From Gentiana macrophylla (lineage: Eukaryota > Streptophyta > Magnoliopsida > Gentianales > Gentianaceae), in the NCBI GenBank assembly GCA_026214975.1, contig CM047805.1, positions 193,511,620 through 193,575,619 of the forward strand: a DNA stretch of 64,000 nucleotides, written 5' to 3'. The notes below the pieces were generated by a model, which made no database searches, had not been told where the DNA came from, and was given only the letters and a program-made list of their open reading frames with translations. The position numbers were made by a program, and so were the translations under genes. How positions within the stretch are numbered: position 1 is the stretch's first letter; each line of letters starts with the position of its first letter. Below are positions 9,708-21,606 of the stretch, piece after piece.

Positions 9708-11551
9708 AATGGTTTTTCAGTTTTAAGAATTATGATTAAGTTTGTTTAAGTTGTTAGTTTTTAAGTTCAGTTAGTTAAGTCTTTTTAATTGTAATCGTTT
9801 TTATTATCCTGTTTAATATATATATGTTTAAGTTTTTTAAGTTTGTTTGTTATTTAATAATATATTAGTATACGCTAAGAATGAAATCAGAATAATAATG
9901 ATAATAGATAATTTTAATTTTATTTTCAAACCTACTTTTTTAATACTCATTGAACATCGGGACAATACCACTTCGTAAGTGGGGAGTAGAGTTAGGTTAG
10001 AAAATTCATTAAAATTTCGAAAAATAGTTATAAATTATTAAAATTATCAATTTTTTTATTACTTATTAGTTTTAATTTTTTAGATAAATTAAGTAGTTAA
10101 TATATAAATATGAATAAAAAATGATATAATTTGGAAGAATAAGTTTTTAATTAAGTAAAGTAAATTAGATATATTATAATTATATTTTATGTCTAATTTA
10201 GATTTTAACGAGATTTTAAGTTTATATAATTGAGTAATTAATGTTAAATATTGTTTTCATGAAATTATATAGGTATGTTGATATTTATAAGTAAAATTTT
10301 TAGAATAATTTTCTTTTCAATATGAATTATGAGTTTGGAATTGGACTAGGGATGACGATTTTTGGCACCACAAAAATATAAACTATAGCCAAATAGCCTA
10401 CCTAAATAAATTTCTAATTTTTGTCCCTACCTCAGCCTTGATTAGAGTGATCAAGACCTCACTCGAAATTGCCATTATGATTAACTAGAAGTAACCGACC
10501 TTTAGCTAATTTTGGTCTACATTTCCTTGAAAATTCCGCAAATTTGTACGTACTTATGAAAAGAGATGAAGACATAAAAGCTATGTTTTGGCGTATGCTG
10601 AGATTGGAAAAATTAGATAAGTATTAGTATATTCGATCTTACCTCATGACACTTGCAAGATAGTCGATTTTGGCAATGAGTTCGGATATGTTAATATTCT
10701 ATAAAAGAATTAAGAACGAAGCACCATATCTACACAGAATTAATCAAATACCAGGTATCTTCCTTATCTTTGATCGACAACTTAAAAATAAAAAGAACAT
10801 ATCGGTTGTAGCTACCAATGATTTGAGTGCAGTAGGGTGTTATCTCGAAATGTCCTATATTACTATGAGGTTTAAAAGCTCCCGATTGCCTGATGATAGT
10901 AGTCCAGCTAGGGTATTATCTCGAAATGTCCCATTGCTGGGAATGAAGGCATAGAATGAAAAAGAAAAAGTCGAATCATAAGATCTCAAGAATGATTACA
11001 AGTTTAAGGAAACCGGACTTGTAATTTTCGATCGAAAGAGTAGTACTCCGATCAATCTTGATGAAGCAATGCTTGTAAGTTTGATTTTCTACACACACTC
11101 ACGCTTTTAGTTATTAAAAAAAAAATCTGAAAAATAGTTGGAATAAAATAGGATGCTATTAATCGAGATTGTTTTTTGATCAAGAATATGAAGATGTAGG
11201 TACGTACGACTTGCCTCTTTCTCTTTTTGATTTCTTTTTTCCGATTAACCAACATCTTGAGCCTAAACTTTATAAGCCATTTTGTCAACTACCTGACCAA
11301 GTTTACGATTCCAGGATTTCATAATAGTTGCGATTAAAAATAATTCTAATATTTTATTTATACTTATTAAGTACTACATGTACAATTTCATCTAAATAAT
11401 ATTTGATGTTTAAGCTATTTAAGTTATATACACTTTTTGTCTTCTTACAATTTTAAATTAGAATAAGTAATATATTTATAATATTGACAATATAAATTAC
11501 ATTAAAAATTATAATCTGATCAATTATATTATCTTTTATTACCGCTTATTT
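9708..11551. other. long 3' untranslated region of element 1
   Basis: About 1.8 kb without a supported gene. Blocks are shared with element 2 (50986-52650), for example around 10345 and 51770 (G-G-G-A-T-G-A-C) and around 9960-10000 and 51405-51440. A polypurine-like run GTAAGTGGGGAGTAGAG at 9975-9991 matches one at 51421-51434 of element 2. Positions about 10990-11095 match, in reverse complement, the leader of gypsy element 3 near 25130-25230. Confidence 0.6.
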
Positions 11552-11559
11552 TTGCTCGA

Positions 11560-11580
11560 GGACGATCAAAAGCTAAGTGG
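11560..11580 (+). other. polypurine tract region of element 1 (LTR lost)
   Basis: The string CTCGAGGACGATCAAAAGC followed by TAAGTGGGG matches 52639-52664, which directly precedes the 3' LTR of element 2. In element 1 the sequence then changes abruptly (CCCTGGACAATTCC) and no LTR follows. This marks a deletion or junction at about 11581. Confidence 0.7.
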
Positions 11581-13261
11581 GGCCCTGGACAATTCCTCTC
11601 GAGAGGTTGCCAAGTCAGACTCAAGTTTGACACGCCGATCATCCAACTATAGCTTTCTGCTTCTCGATATCGGAGATCAGTCTGGCAATTTTTTCTCTCT
11701 GCTCCTCCAAGGCAGCGGATGGAGACTCGATCCTATTTATAGCCACTTTGGTCATAAGCCGAGCCTGCAAAGAAAATGATGTGAATTCGAGGAATAAACA
11801 AAAATCACAAAATTAAAAGAGCTAAATGAAGACTTACAGCTCGGATGATTTTTTAATAATAATCACCCAGCTCCTCAGGAGCCATGGCCTCCATTTCGGC
11901 AAGACTTATGCTGAGGATCGCCTCGATGCCACTCGAGCCTTGAGGAGGGAGGTTGCGAGCTTCCTTCCCGGCTCCATGCCTCACATCGGTTGTTTTTTGG
12001 CGTTTTCTTGGGATAAGACTCCCCTCGGTCTGCTCAGTCACCTGGGCATCGTCGGGCTGCTCCCTCAATAGATCTGATGTCGAGGCATGAGTGGATGATC
12101 GATCGGGAGTCCTTTGACCCCCGGAGATTATTGCACCAGACACGGGTTTTTTCGACCTGATACCGGCTATCTCTTGAATCTTCTTGGGGTCAACCTTCTT
12201 AGGGTCAGGCATTTTGCCCACCGCCTCCAACTTTGAAAAGAATCCCACTGCAAACAGAGAAAAATCGACATCAATACACAGTCAAAACAAAAGCAAGTAT
12301 GGAAAAAGAAAAAAATACAAAAGTGTAGCAGCTCGACAGAGTGAATAAATATCCTATGCAATGTTCGAACTTCCTCATCGAGTTCCAAATAAGCATCCGG
12401 ACCAGCTGTCTCGACATCCGTGAAAGGGTATAGAGAATGTATGTTTTGAGTTGCGACATCGGGGTTAACTCTCTCGAGATTCCTACACTCGTGGGGGGCA
12501 TCAGAGTCGAGCCTATCATGCCATTTCCTAGGCCTTTTGTACCAGGAATGGATGTCGATGTCTTCTAACCCGTGTCGGATGAAGAAAAAATGAGGCTTCC
12601 ACTCGCCCTGTGACGAGGTCACGCTCTTCACAAACTCCGAGACCAGGGGACACCTCTGGAAAGTATACCACCCAGCATCTTGCAGACCTTGAAGTGAATA
12701 ATATTGTCTGAACATACGGACGGTGAACTCGACTTTGGCGATTCGACACGCCAATACGAAGCCCATAACACTCCTAATTCCATTTGGAGCGAGTTGGGTG
12801 ATGCTGATCTGATAGTGTCGGAGGACTTCTATGAGGGCCGAGTCGAAGGGAAACCTTAATCCCTCTTTCAGTTGCGCCTCATATATGGCATAGAACCCGG
12901 GGAGAGGGTCACAGGCATATTGAAATCGACCATGAGACACTTTGATGTTTTCAGAAGAATATGGGATGCCATATCTTAGACAGACAGCCTTGGCTTTTTC
13001 TTGGGTTAGGTTGGATATACAACCATAGGGCCCTTGGCCTTTCATCCTTGTTTGGCATTTGGTAGCAACTGGTCGAGAGGTCGATTCCTCTTCTCCTCCC
13101 TTTTCTTCTTCTCCGGCTACTCTTCCACCAGAAGCAAGCGGCTGCTCATAAACCGTTCTCTCCGCCGATTCCTCTCCTAGTACAACAAGTTCCTCCCTAT
13201 TTTGAGAATCGCTCTCACTCCTAGACATGGAATTGAGAAAAGGCAAAGAAATAAAAAACAA
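11581..13261 (-). pseudogene. intron-containing gypsy-type transposon gene (PF04195-like)
   Basis: On the minus strand a frame begins at 13261 (a second ATG at 13228 opens M-S-R-S-E-S-D). The conserved part reads L-R-F-P-F-D-S-A-L-I-E-V-L, then G-F-V-L-A-C-R-I, then G-W-Y-T-F-Q and W-K-P-H-F-F-F-I-R; this resembles the plant family 'putative gypsy type transposon' (PF04195 from memory). Two introns are suggested: acceptor TTTGCAG ending at 12248, donor GTAAGT at 11837-11832, acceptor TTTGCAG ending at 11765. Exon 3 would continue a charged, coiled-coil-like region. An in-frame TAA near the end of exon 2 and a TGA in exon 3 indicate decay. Its downstream part is cut at the junction with element 1. 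Confidence 0.6.
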
Positions 13262-14478
13262 AGGAAGAATTTGAGTAAGATTAGGGCTTACTTGAGATTT
13301 TCAGATAAAGCGGAGAGTTGGAATAGCAAATAAGAGACTTTGGTGTCTTGGACTCCTTTTATGCTCCACAATCTTGCAAATGATTTGAAAGGGCTGGATT
13401 TGAGGGCAGTTATAGAGTTTGCAACACGGTAATCAAGGATGGAAACCCCGTGTGGACCAATGAGGACGCTTCGTTTCCTGCACCCATTAATACCGTCTGA
13501 TGTGGCGTCATCATCTACGACTGACCTACATCGGCTAAGGAGACAGCTGTATTCCCGCCTAAAGAAGGCCACGTATCGAAGAGATAATTCAAATTTTCAG
13601 ATCCGACCTCAGCATACGAGATAGGCTTCTCTCCGATCTGGGGGGCTTATGACGATATGGGATTTCACCCCTCCACTTGGAATTATCTAATTGGTCCAGC
13701 TGGCAAGTGGGGAGGTCCAAGTCTGTTATCCGCATCGGGTCGAATACGAGACAAACCAATGATTACCACGGCAGCCAGCAGATCTTGCAAGTGTCCTATC
13801 TCGAGCACCCATATCAGTGTTATACGAGTCGAGACCAGAGTTCTGGCCCAGATTCCTCAGCCCAATATCCAGAAGGTTACTTGGGCAAGGGGCAAGGCCC
13901 AGTAAGGGTTATTTATGTCAATAGACACCTCCGCCTTAAGGTTTAGGGTAGATTATGGACTTATGCCTATAAATATACCATTCCAGGAACTACGTAAAGC
14001 TTGATTCCTGGACAATACACAGGATACGTAGGCAATCCAAGATACATTCTTGGACTCAGCTATAAAACACCAAAAACACCTTCTTTACTACAGTTCGAGA
14101 CGTGCATATTCTTCTTGACTCACCCTTAGATTACACTTGGCCCTGACAAATCAGTGTTGCATTATTCAGCATCATCACCCGTCATCTTGATCAATCATAA
14201 AAGGTTGTTATCCTCTTTTTCTTTTCCAGCTTTGATAGCAATTTGGTGACTATAAGGATCTTTGACATTTTGGATTTTATCATGGATTTTCAAGAACACA
14301 TAGATTCTTCATTTTTTTTGAATGACTTAACTTGGAGTAATTTCCCAAGCTGCCTACGTGCCCTAGAGATTTCTCTAAGAATCAAGTCAAACGTAGTTCA
14401 TTTATTTTTAATGTTTAATGTTGTTCAAGGTTTTAGCTCTTGTAGGCCAGGAGCAACACAGTTTCAACTCATATGTCA
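13262..14478. other. non-coding region upstream of the minus-strand transposon gene
   Basis: This stretch is less AT-rich than its surroundings and has no supported gene. On the minus strand it would hold the promoter and 5' leader of the 13261 gene; a CATAAAAGG string lies at about 13360-13370 on that strand. A TATAAATATA string is present at about 13969-13978. It could belong to an unrecognised LTR, but I find no matching partner in the window. Confidence 0.4.
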
Positions 14479-14870
14479 AGAGTAATGTAGTTTAGGCTCA
14501 TGCTTAGAAGCATATTTTTTTACTCATTTGATGAGTGTAATGCAGTTTAGGCTCGTGTTTAGGAGATTTTTTACTCATTTGATGAGTGTAATGCAGTTTA
14601 GGCTCGTGTTTAAGAGCATTTTTTTCTTTTTACTCATTTGATGGGTGTAATGCAATTTAGGCTCATGCTTAGGAGCATTTTTTTTTCTTTTTTACTCATT
14701 TGATGAGTGTAATGCAGTTTAGGCTCGTGCTTAGGAGCATTTTTTTTTACACATTTGATGGGTGTAATGCAGTTTAGGCTCGTGCTTAGGAGCATTTTTT
14801 TTCTTTTTTTTACCCATTTGATGAGTGTAATGCAGTTTAGGCTCGTGCTTAGGAGCATTTCTTTTTCTTT
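14479..14870. repeat. minisatellite, 7 units of about 51-63 bp
   Basis: Seven tandem units share the core GTAATGCAGTTTAGGCTCGT, followed by G-C-T-T-A-G-G-A-G-C, a T/C-rich run of variable length, then ACTCATTTGATGAGT. The length differences sit mainly in the poly-T/C run. Open frames across it are repeat artefacts. Confidence 0.9.
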
Positions 14871-15446
14871 TGGCATAGAGCCTTTTGAGGAATTTGTTGT
14901 TGATTTGGTTGAATTTGACCATCTTCATCAACTTGTATTCTCCACTTTGCCGACCTCCCGAACAACATGAGGGCCGTCTCAATTTTATTTGAATTTGTTT
15001 CGGTTTATATGTCATTATGACAGGTCTTCACAAGACAAGCTCTGAATTACCAACTTGGAATTGCCGTGAGCGCACCATCCTCTTGAATGCCTTGGACTAG
15101 CACGCTTGGTAGCATCATGATTTTTCTGAGCTTGGCGGCACTTTCAATATAAAGCTTCTGAATCCTGCGAGGGAAGACGAGCTATTTCCTCATTTGAGAT
15201 GCTTTCTTAGATGAAGATCCAGTGAGGGATTTGTTGCTCAAGTTGTTGAACCATCTCAAAACAATTGACCAGCGAGCATGGTGTGCCTTTTGTCACGACA
15301 TAATGAAGTAAAGGCTTTCTTTTGTAGCTGCCACCAAGACTGGAGTTTTTTTGGTCAAGTTTGCCTTGATGTTTTCACAAACTTTTTTTCATCACTCATT
15401 ACATTCAAATGAGATTCCCTTCTCATCAAGTGGTTGAAGTGTTGAC
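14871..15446 (-). other. possible gypsy integrase C-terminal remnant
   Basis: No clear open frame exists. On the minus strand around 15310-15230 a translation with similarity to the Tat-type integrase tail (G-T-P-x-S-L-V, then E, then I-P) can be read, with many disruptions. It might be the missing 3' part of element 4, separated from it by the copia complex. This is weak evidence. Confidence 0.2.
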
Positions 15447-17217
15447 TGTTGGAAGTAGCACCCGAAAGACAATTGATGTAATTGTTTTTAGAATTAATAA
15501 ATGACAGATTTATTCTCATCTTATTGTTTGCTTCGTGCTTATAAGTAATACACTGCTGAAAACCCTAAGTCGTATCATATGTAGCCATATAACTTAGTGT
15601 GTGTCACAAATGAGGATTAAGTTTATGGTGATACATTTGAAATGTTAGTCCGTGGTGAAGTTAATCAAAGTATGAGGTCTATTGATTAAACCACCATTAA
15701 TGCGCCCAGAACACTTTATGGTGTGACCGTCCTATCCGGACCATCGACATTGGTTGTCTAAGTGGGGCATTTATATATGATGAGAGTCATATATGACTGG
15801 ACCGATTTAATCTGCATTTCTCATATAATTCCGTGATTGAGAAATCTTATTAAATCACAAGATGATCATATATGGATTGACCTTAATCCTGAAGTGATTA
15901 CAGACTCCTATTGGTTTCAAGATAGGGTTTGATGTGTTCGTTAAGGATTGCTAAGTGGCACGGTCCAAATCACTTTCATGTTGGCACTGTTCTGGAATGA
16001 GTGAGAAGTGTGTGTCTCACAGATATTGAATCCATTCCTTCTTGCGGGAAGTAGAAAGACAATCCCCTTATTTGTTAATCCTAGAAACTGATCGATCCGC
16101 GGAGTTCGTATTGGTTATGAACTAATTGATCACTAGTGGATTAATGGTAAATAAGGATGAGATGTATTGAAGAAGGTTTACGGAAATAATCCCGCTTCAT
16201 TACGGACAGTCTATGGAGGATTAGTTTATATGTATTGATTATATCAATGGACACTTATTGACTCGACTCGACGTTTTGAGAATAAGTTATATCTAAAATC
16301 GATAGAGTTCAGTTTCGGATTTATGGTGGCGTAATTCCAGAATTAATAAGTTGAGTGGAAATATTCTGTTCGATGAATGTTTTATTCAATTTATTGTAGC
16401 TACTGGTTATAGATCCATGGTCCCCGGGTTGGCTCCTAACACGCGAGTGTTTTCTCATTTTATGGAACCTCGAGAATAAATTAAATAGTTGGTCTATTTA
16501 ATGAATATGCAAATATTATTTATTTGGTAAATAATATGTAAAATAGAAAAGACATTTTCTATTAAATAAATGGCTTAAAAGTGGTGCCCCTTTGTGATGA
16601 AATTAGAAAAAGAAATTTTTCTAGATTATGTCACATGTGTAATTAATTAATTATCTACTTGTTGGATAATTAATGGCAAAATTAAGAGATTGATTTTTTG
16701 GGAATTATCTCATATTTTTGTAGCAAAAATATATTTTCCTTATGAGAATAGGTTTTTGTGGTGTGAAAATGATAACTCTCTTGACTAGTTATATTCCTAC
16801 ATAAAGAGAGTTCCTCCTAACACAATTTAAACTACACAATTGGCGCCACATAGTAAATTAAAAGGAAGAAAAATTAGTTTCTTTCCTTATTCATTAAGAG
16901 AAGAAAAACCTAGGGTTTTCTTGTGCATATTCGAGGAGGTTCTGCGGCGAGGATCGACGTCCACCAGTCGTCGCTAGGAGATACAATCCGGAAGATTGTG
17001 GCTTCTCCATATGTCGATTTACTATACCTCTTAGATAAGGTAAATCTTCAACTTTCTTATAGTCGTATTAATTATTATGTGAATCGAATCGTGGTAAAAT
17101 CGCATGCGAATTTATTCGTAGCTTCCGCTGTGCATGATCGAGTGTCTCGATCGGTGCTGTGAATCAAATCGGACGATCCAATTATGGATCGGATCCGAAC
17201 CGGATTTCGTATATCCA
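15447..17217 (+). repeat. 5' LTR of copia element 1
   Basis: It begins TGTTGGAAGTAGC and ends GTATATCCA, 1771 bp, followed by a 6-bp gap and the primer site. The same LTR is found at 37768-38281 plus 54264-54399 (plus strand) and inverted at 54400-56048. A TATA-like TACATAAA at about 16798 corresponds to TATATAAA in the inverted copy. The site where element 2 inserted in the 3' LTR corresponds to about 15956-15960 here and is empty. Confidence 0.85.
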
Positions 17218-17223
17218 AAGATG

Positions 17224-17238
17224 TGGTATCAGAGAAAG
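17224..17238 (+). other. primer binding site of copia element 1 (initiator tRNA-Met)
   Basis: TGGTATCAGAG at 17224-17234 is the classical complement of the 3' end of plant initiator tRNA-Met and lies 6 bp after the LTR end. Confidence 0.85.
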
Positions 17239-17511
17239 GTTAAAGCGATTTTGCGATCTTGATTGCATAATTAATTAATAAGGAGTGAAATAGAATAAAA
17301 ATTGCGTCTTTAATTTAATTTATGCGATTGAAAGATTTGGTTGACGAGATGGATTGGAGTTGGTACTTGTTTACCGTTAGATCTATTGTAAACCCGTTTT
17401 TTCGGGTATAGGATGTCATGTAATTTATTTTTGCAATTAATTTTCTGCACTTTAGAATTTAATTTTTTGGCCGCACCATATAAATTAATTCGGATGCATA
17501 TTTTCATCAAA

Positions 17512-17600
17512 TCTGGAAGATGGTACAGTGGTCAAGGCACAGAATCAACAAATTGTAGATCTGAGTTCGATTCCTCTTGGCTAGATTAATTTTGTTTTTT
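17512..17600 (+). other. tRNA-like or SINE-like module
   Basis: An A-box-like GGTACAGTGGTCAAGG is followed about 40 bp later by a B-box-like GAGTTCGATTCC, then a T run. The spacing fits a tRNA or SINE head, but the T-stem does not pair well, so it is not a functional tRNA gene by eye. Confidence 0.35.
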
Positions 17601-17724
17601 TTAAAACCTGTTCGATTTTTTTAGTATTTCACCACATGTTCGAAATTTTTATTTTTCTGTTCAAATCGAAAAAGAAAAAAGAAAAAAAAAAGAGACCAAA
17701 AAAAAAAAAACGAAACAACAAAAA

Positions 17725-17830
17725 AAAGGGGGAAGGGGAATCGAACTCGGATGGTGATGAAGGAAAAAGGAGGTTGAACCAATTCAGTTAGAAGGATTTT
17801 TATTGAAGATATGAAGCAGAAAATTCGTAT
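17725..17830 (-). other. second tRNA-like module, opposite strand
   Basis: Read on the minus strand, an A-box-like CTGAATTGGTTCAACC precedes a B-box-like GAGTTCGATTCCCC by about 35 bp, followed by long T-rich runs that could stop Pol III. It faces the module at 17512-17600. Confidence 0.3.
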
Positions 17831-19499
17831 ACCCAACAACGGCTGCAAATAATTTAGGGTTTAATTGTTTATATAATAGATTAGATACGGGGGCACCAAC
17901 GGTCAATCTCAGTGGTTTTATTTTTACGCATTTATTTTCATGTTTGATAATTTATGTGAGATAACCATGCCATTACTTGCATCATATTCATGAATTCCAC
18001 TCCGAGCATATGCATACATGTAGATAATTAATCGTGACATTAATTAGGCATGTATGAAACATAATTAATCTAGATTAATTTAGGTAATTAATTAAATTAA
18101 TTAAAACGAACGGAATTTTATCGGGATATAAAATTCACATGATAAAATAAAATTTTACTTGGTAAATTTATTTTGGGATCTAAAAAACATTCATGATTTT
18201 TGATTATGTAGTGACAACATAAAATAATTTTATTAATTGGAAAATCCGGAAAAGTGGGACACCAATTGAGCAAAAGGTTTGAAAATTGGTTCGGGCGGTC
18301 AACAGGGCTTCGGCTCGACTCGACTTGTCCGTCCAAGTACGGGGTTAGCCACAGGGGTCCAGAAAGGTCAAGCTATCCGGCGAGCTGAGGCTCAATGGGG
18401 CAACCTTAGCCCGATTTTCAACCCAGCACCCGCACACGTGCAACGTTAGCGTCGTATGAACCAACGAAGAGGACGGGTCGGCTTAGCCAATATCGACACC
18501 GTTCGGTGAACTTGGTTAAAGCTCAGCCAGGGTTTAATACTAATAAGTTGGTGATTCCTTTTCAAGATTTATTGTTTTCAAATTATTGAGATAAAATTCA
18601 ACGATCCAAAATTTTTATCATGACATTATTAGGACTATAAAATTCATTGGTGAATTTTAATTGTGTAGTGTCAACACAAGAGATTTTCTAAATATTCGAA
18701 AAATTGGAAAATCATGAATAAGGTGTCACTAGTTAGACGGTATTTAGAACCGATAAACTAGTGGGAGCTTTTAATTTTGTGATTTTTTTTTTGGAATTAT
18801 TAGAAAAATTCATAAAGTCCTAATGTATTAGGGTTTTAAAATTCTTGGTGAATTTTAATTGTGTAGTGTCTACACAAAGAATTCAAAAATCCGAAAAATT
18901 GGAAAATCGTGAATAAGTGACAATAGTTAGACGGTATTTGGAACCGATGAACTAGTGGGAGGATTAATTTAAATATTCATGATTTATTGTTTTTCGGATT
19001 GTGAATAAATTATGAAAATCCTAATGAGACTACCTAATTTTCAAAATATCGAGTGGGAGCGGGGAAGGTGACAACCGACCCCACGGCCTCTACTGTTGAC
19101 ACAAGCACGTGAGAGAATGGTGATGCCTCGTGCCGCTTTGATTTTGGCCCCCTACAGATGGCCTTCACTGCTATCAAAATTCAAGGCTTGGTCTCCGAAA
19201 GGATAGGATTTTGAGTACTCGTCGGGTTACTAACCTACCCTACGGCACCATACTCGGGGCATACTTAAAAATCTGAAACAGTAGGTCACACTCACAAGGA
19301 TATTTTTGGAAATATCTTGGCTGAAAAAGGAAGGTAATCAACAATTAAATGGAGATGTCTGATTCTCAAATAATTGTTGAGAGAGATAGTCTCAATTTAA
19401 TCGTCACCTCTTTGACCTACCCTACGGCGGCACTGTAGGTGTGAGATTAAATCCTTGGAATGGTAGGATAAACTGCATGCATGACATCACGTTTATAAT

Positions 19500-20640
19500 T
19501 CCTAAATTTATTATTGTTGTGCTGTATGATTTGATTTATATTTCTGTCATTATTTATTTTCTACAACTGCATATTATCTCATGGTATCTAAACTACTAAA
19601 CATGATAAATTGACTAATAATGACTTCGCAAAAGTGGAAAAGTAACAATAACGTTGAACTCAATAATCGAGAATGCAAATTAATTCTTCGGAAGAGGATG
19701 ATCCTCTTGAGCCTACAAACTTAAGTGACATTGATGTCACTGCTGTCACTTGTGTTGAACGAGAGAGAAAACAAAATTAGTTCAAAGATGACGAAAATGA
19801 TTCGGTATCAATCTCATTTGGCATCCCACAGTTCACGAGTAGTGCCTACTCAAATGAACTGCTAGTTCACGGCCATTTCCTTTAAAGAAAGCCAAGAATG
19901 GGAAGGAAAATGTCTAAAAGTATAAGTCATCTAAACTAAATAAGTTAAAGGCTAAACCGAAATATTAATAAAAGAAAGTATAGGATAAGGAAAGTCATTT
20001 CGGATCACTAACCTATGAATCCTTATAGACTTTCTTAACCGAGTAATTTGACTCAAAAGCTAAAGTTCTTTTGTTAGAACAAAGTAGCTGGGCATTCATG
20101 ATAAATAGTAGACAACGGGCAATTATTTCAGCTAAGATAGTGGGAGTGATATAAGGAAATAAATTTCGGATTTTAATCCTTGAATATCAAAGAAATATAA
20201 TTTTTGTTTTCAGATTCGTTGGAACAAATAGTTTCACTTTCACATCGATAATATAGTTTCCTTAAAGAAAGTGAATATGACATTTGTATACGATTCTGAG
20301 ACTCCGACTTTTGTCTGATAAAGTCAAAACCACTAAGTAATGCTGAAAAAGTATATGTAACTCATCATAAACTATTAAGACAAATGGTTTCCGTATTTAG
20401 ATGAAAGATTCTTCAGCATCTATTAATTAGTGCATATATCCTAAAGATAAGATCTGAAGACTGGCTAAGGGTGATTCCTATCTCCCAGTCTAAGAACACT
20501 ATCTCAAAGGAAAAATGACTAAGTTACCTTTCAATTAGGAAAAGCTAATAGAGCTGAAGAAGTATCACAACTTGTTCATATTGACCTTCGGGGTCTTATG
20601 AAAGATGCAAGCTAGTGGAAGCTTTTGAGTAGTGGACAAT
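19500..20640 (+). pseudogene. gag to integrase remnant of copia element 1
   Basis: Heavily broken. A lysine-rich gag-like piece occurs near 19880-19990. Near 20510-20640 a copia integrase block can be read: K-M-T-K-L-P-F, then K-A-N-R-A-E-E-V, then L-V-H-I-D-L-R-G-L-M, with stop codons, matching the classical 'G-K-M-T-K-x-P-F ... H-T-D-V-C-G-P' region. It ends at the junction with gypsy element 3. Confidence 0.6.
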
Positions 20641-21417
20641 TTGTCTCATAGCAGAGGGTAAAAATCCATAAACAACTTCAAACGGTGCAGCCTAAGTAGC
20701 TGAGTGAGGAGCACGATTATAAGCAAATTCAACAAATGGAAGACACGTTTCCCACGTCCTAAGGTTCTTACCCACCACAGTTCTAAGTAATTGACCCAAA
20801 GTACGGTTGGTAACCTCTGTTTGACCATCAGTTTGTGGGTGAAAAGAATTGGAATATAACAAGGATGTACCTAGTTTCAGCCATAACACTCTCCAAATGT
20901 GGCTAATAAATTTGGTATCTCGGTCACTAACTATGGATCTAGGCACACCATGCAAACGTACTATTTCCTTAAAGAACAAGTCAGCAATAGCAGAAGCATC
21001 ATTAGTCTTATTACATGCAATGAAATGTGCCATCTTAGACATTCAATCAACAACCACAAAAATCGAATCATGACCATTCCTAGTTCGTGGCAAACCTAAG
21101 ACAAAGTCCATGGAAAGATCAGTCCAAGGTGAAGTGGGAATAGGAAGTGGTGTGTATAACCTATGTGGTTGTGACCTAGCCTTAGCATGCTTGCAAACTA
21201 AACACGAAGAACAATATTTAACCACATCAGATTTCATCTTAGGCCAATAAAAATGTTGCTTAAGCATGTCTAAGGTCTTATCTACCCCAAAATGTCCCAT
21301 CAAACCTCCCCCATGAGTTTCCTTAACAAACAACTCACGCATAGAACAACGAGGTACACATAACTTAGCATTCTTGTAAAGGAATCCATCGAAAATAGAA
21401 TATTCAAAGTTGATCAC
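20641..21417 (-). pseudogene. pol: integrase of gypsy element 3
   Basis: The H2C2 head ([11 protein letters not shown], then C-S-S-C-L-V-C) and the DDE core (D in [10 protein letters not shown] in V-S-D-R-D-T, E in Q-T-E-V-T-N-R) are all visible in two consecutive frames, 21417-21043 and 21042-20692. They are separated by one TGA at 21043-21045, where relatives have R before F-S-K-M-A-H, so CGA to TGA is likely. A second stop lies at 20692. The C-terminal part after P-F-E-V-V-Y-G is cut at 20641. Confidence 0.85.
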
Positions 21418-21606
21418 GAGAAGGACACGCGAGCAAATATTTTCCCAAAATCAACGTCATGTTCATACATATGCTTAATAGATTCAAATCCTAACAACTT
21501 GGTTTGCATAGAAGTGATAAAAGAATAACGCCTAGATAAGGCATCAGCAACTATGTTATCCTTACCCTTCTTATACTTAATCACATAAGGAAATGACTCT
21601 ATAAAC

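Larger units (their letters stand above)
1..11580 (+). mobile_element. Athila-like Ty3/gypsy retrotransposon, element 1 (partial)
   Basis: Domain order gag, aspartic protease, RT, RNase H, integrase, then two extra ORFs and a long 3' untranslated region is visible on the plus strand. Integrase after RNase H makes it Ty3/gypsy; the D-L-G-A-S protease and overall style fit the Athila group. The window starts inside gag, so the 5' LTR and primer site lie outside. The right end matches element 2 up to the polypurine tract (11552-11580), then breaks into unrelated sequence, so the 3' LTR is missing. It aligns with 40694-52660 of element 2 at roughly 80% by eye in pol. It contains several stops and frameshifts and is not autonomous. 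Confidence 0.9.
17239..19500. other. long leader of copia element 1 with diverged internal repeats
   Basis: No open gag frame is seen in the first 2.2 kb after the primer site. Two diverged units of about 190-200 bp are evident at about 18590-18780 and 18785-18975, sharing ATTGTGTAGTGTC, CGAAAAATTGGAAAATC and ACTAGTGGGAG; a weaker third lies near 18140-18340. Region 18280-18540 is clearly more GC-rich. Two tRNA-like Pol III boxes lie at 17512-17830. Comparable text (ACTAGTGGGAGC near 31995) is found in the leader of copia element 2. Confidence 0.55.

Noticed and set aside
14228..14243. TTGATAGCAATTTGG, similar to the gypsy 3 LTR end at 25717
   Set aside because: The match is about 14 bases and does not extend, so it does not support a second LTR.
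14634..15015. Open frames on the minus strand across the minisatellite
   Set aside because: They are products of the tandem units (repeated K-H-E-P-K-L-H-Y-T-H-Q) with no domain.
17512..17600. A functional tRNA gene
   Set aside because: Box motifs are present but the T-stem and acceptor stem do not pair.
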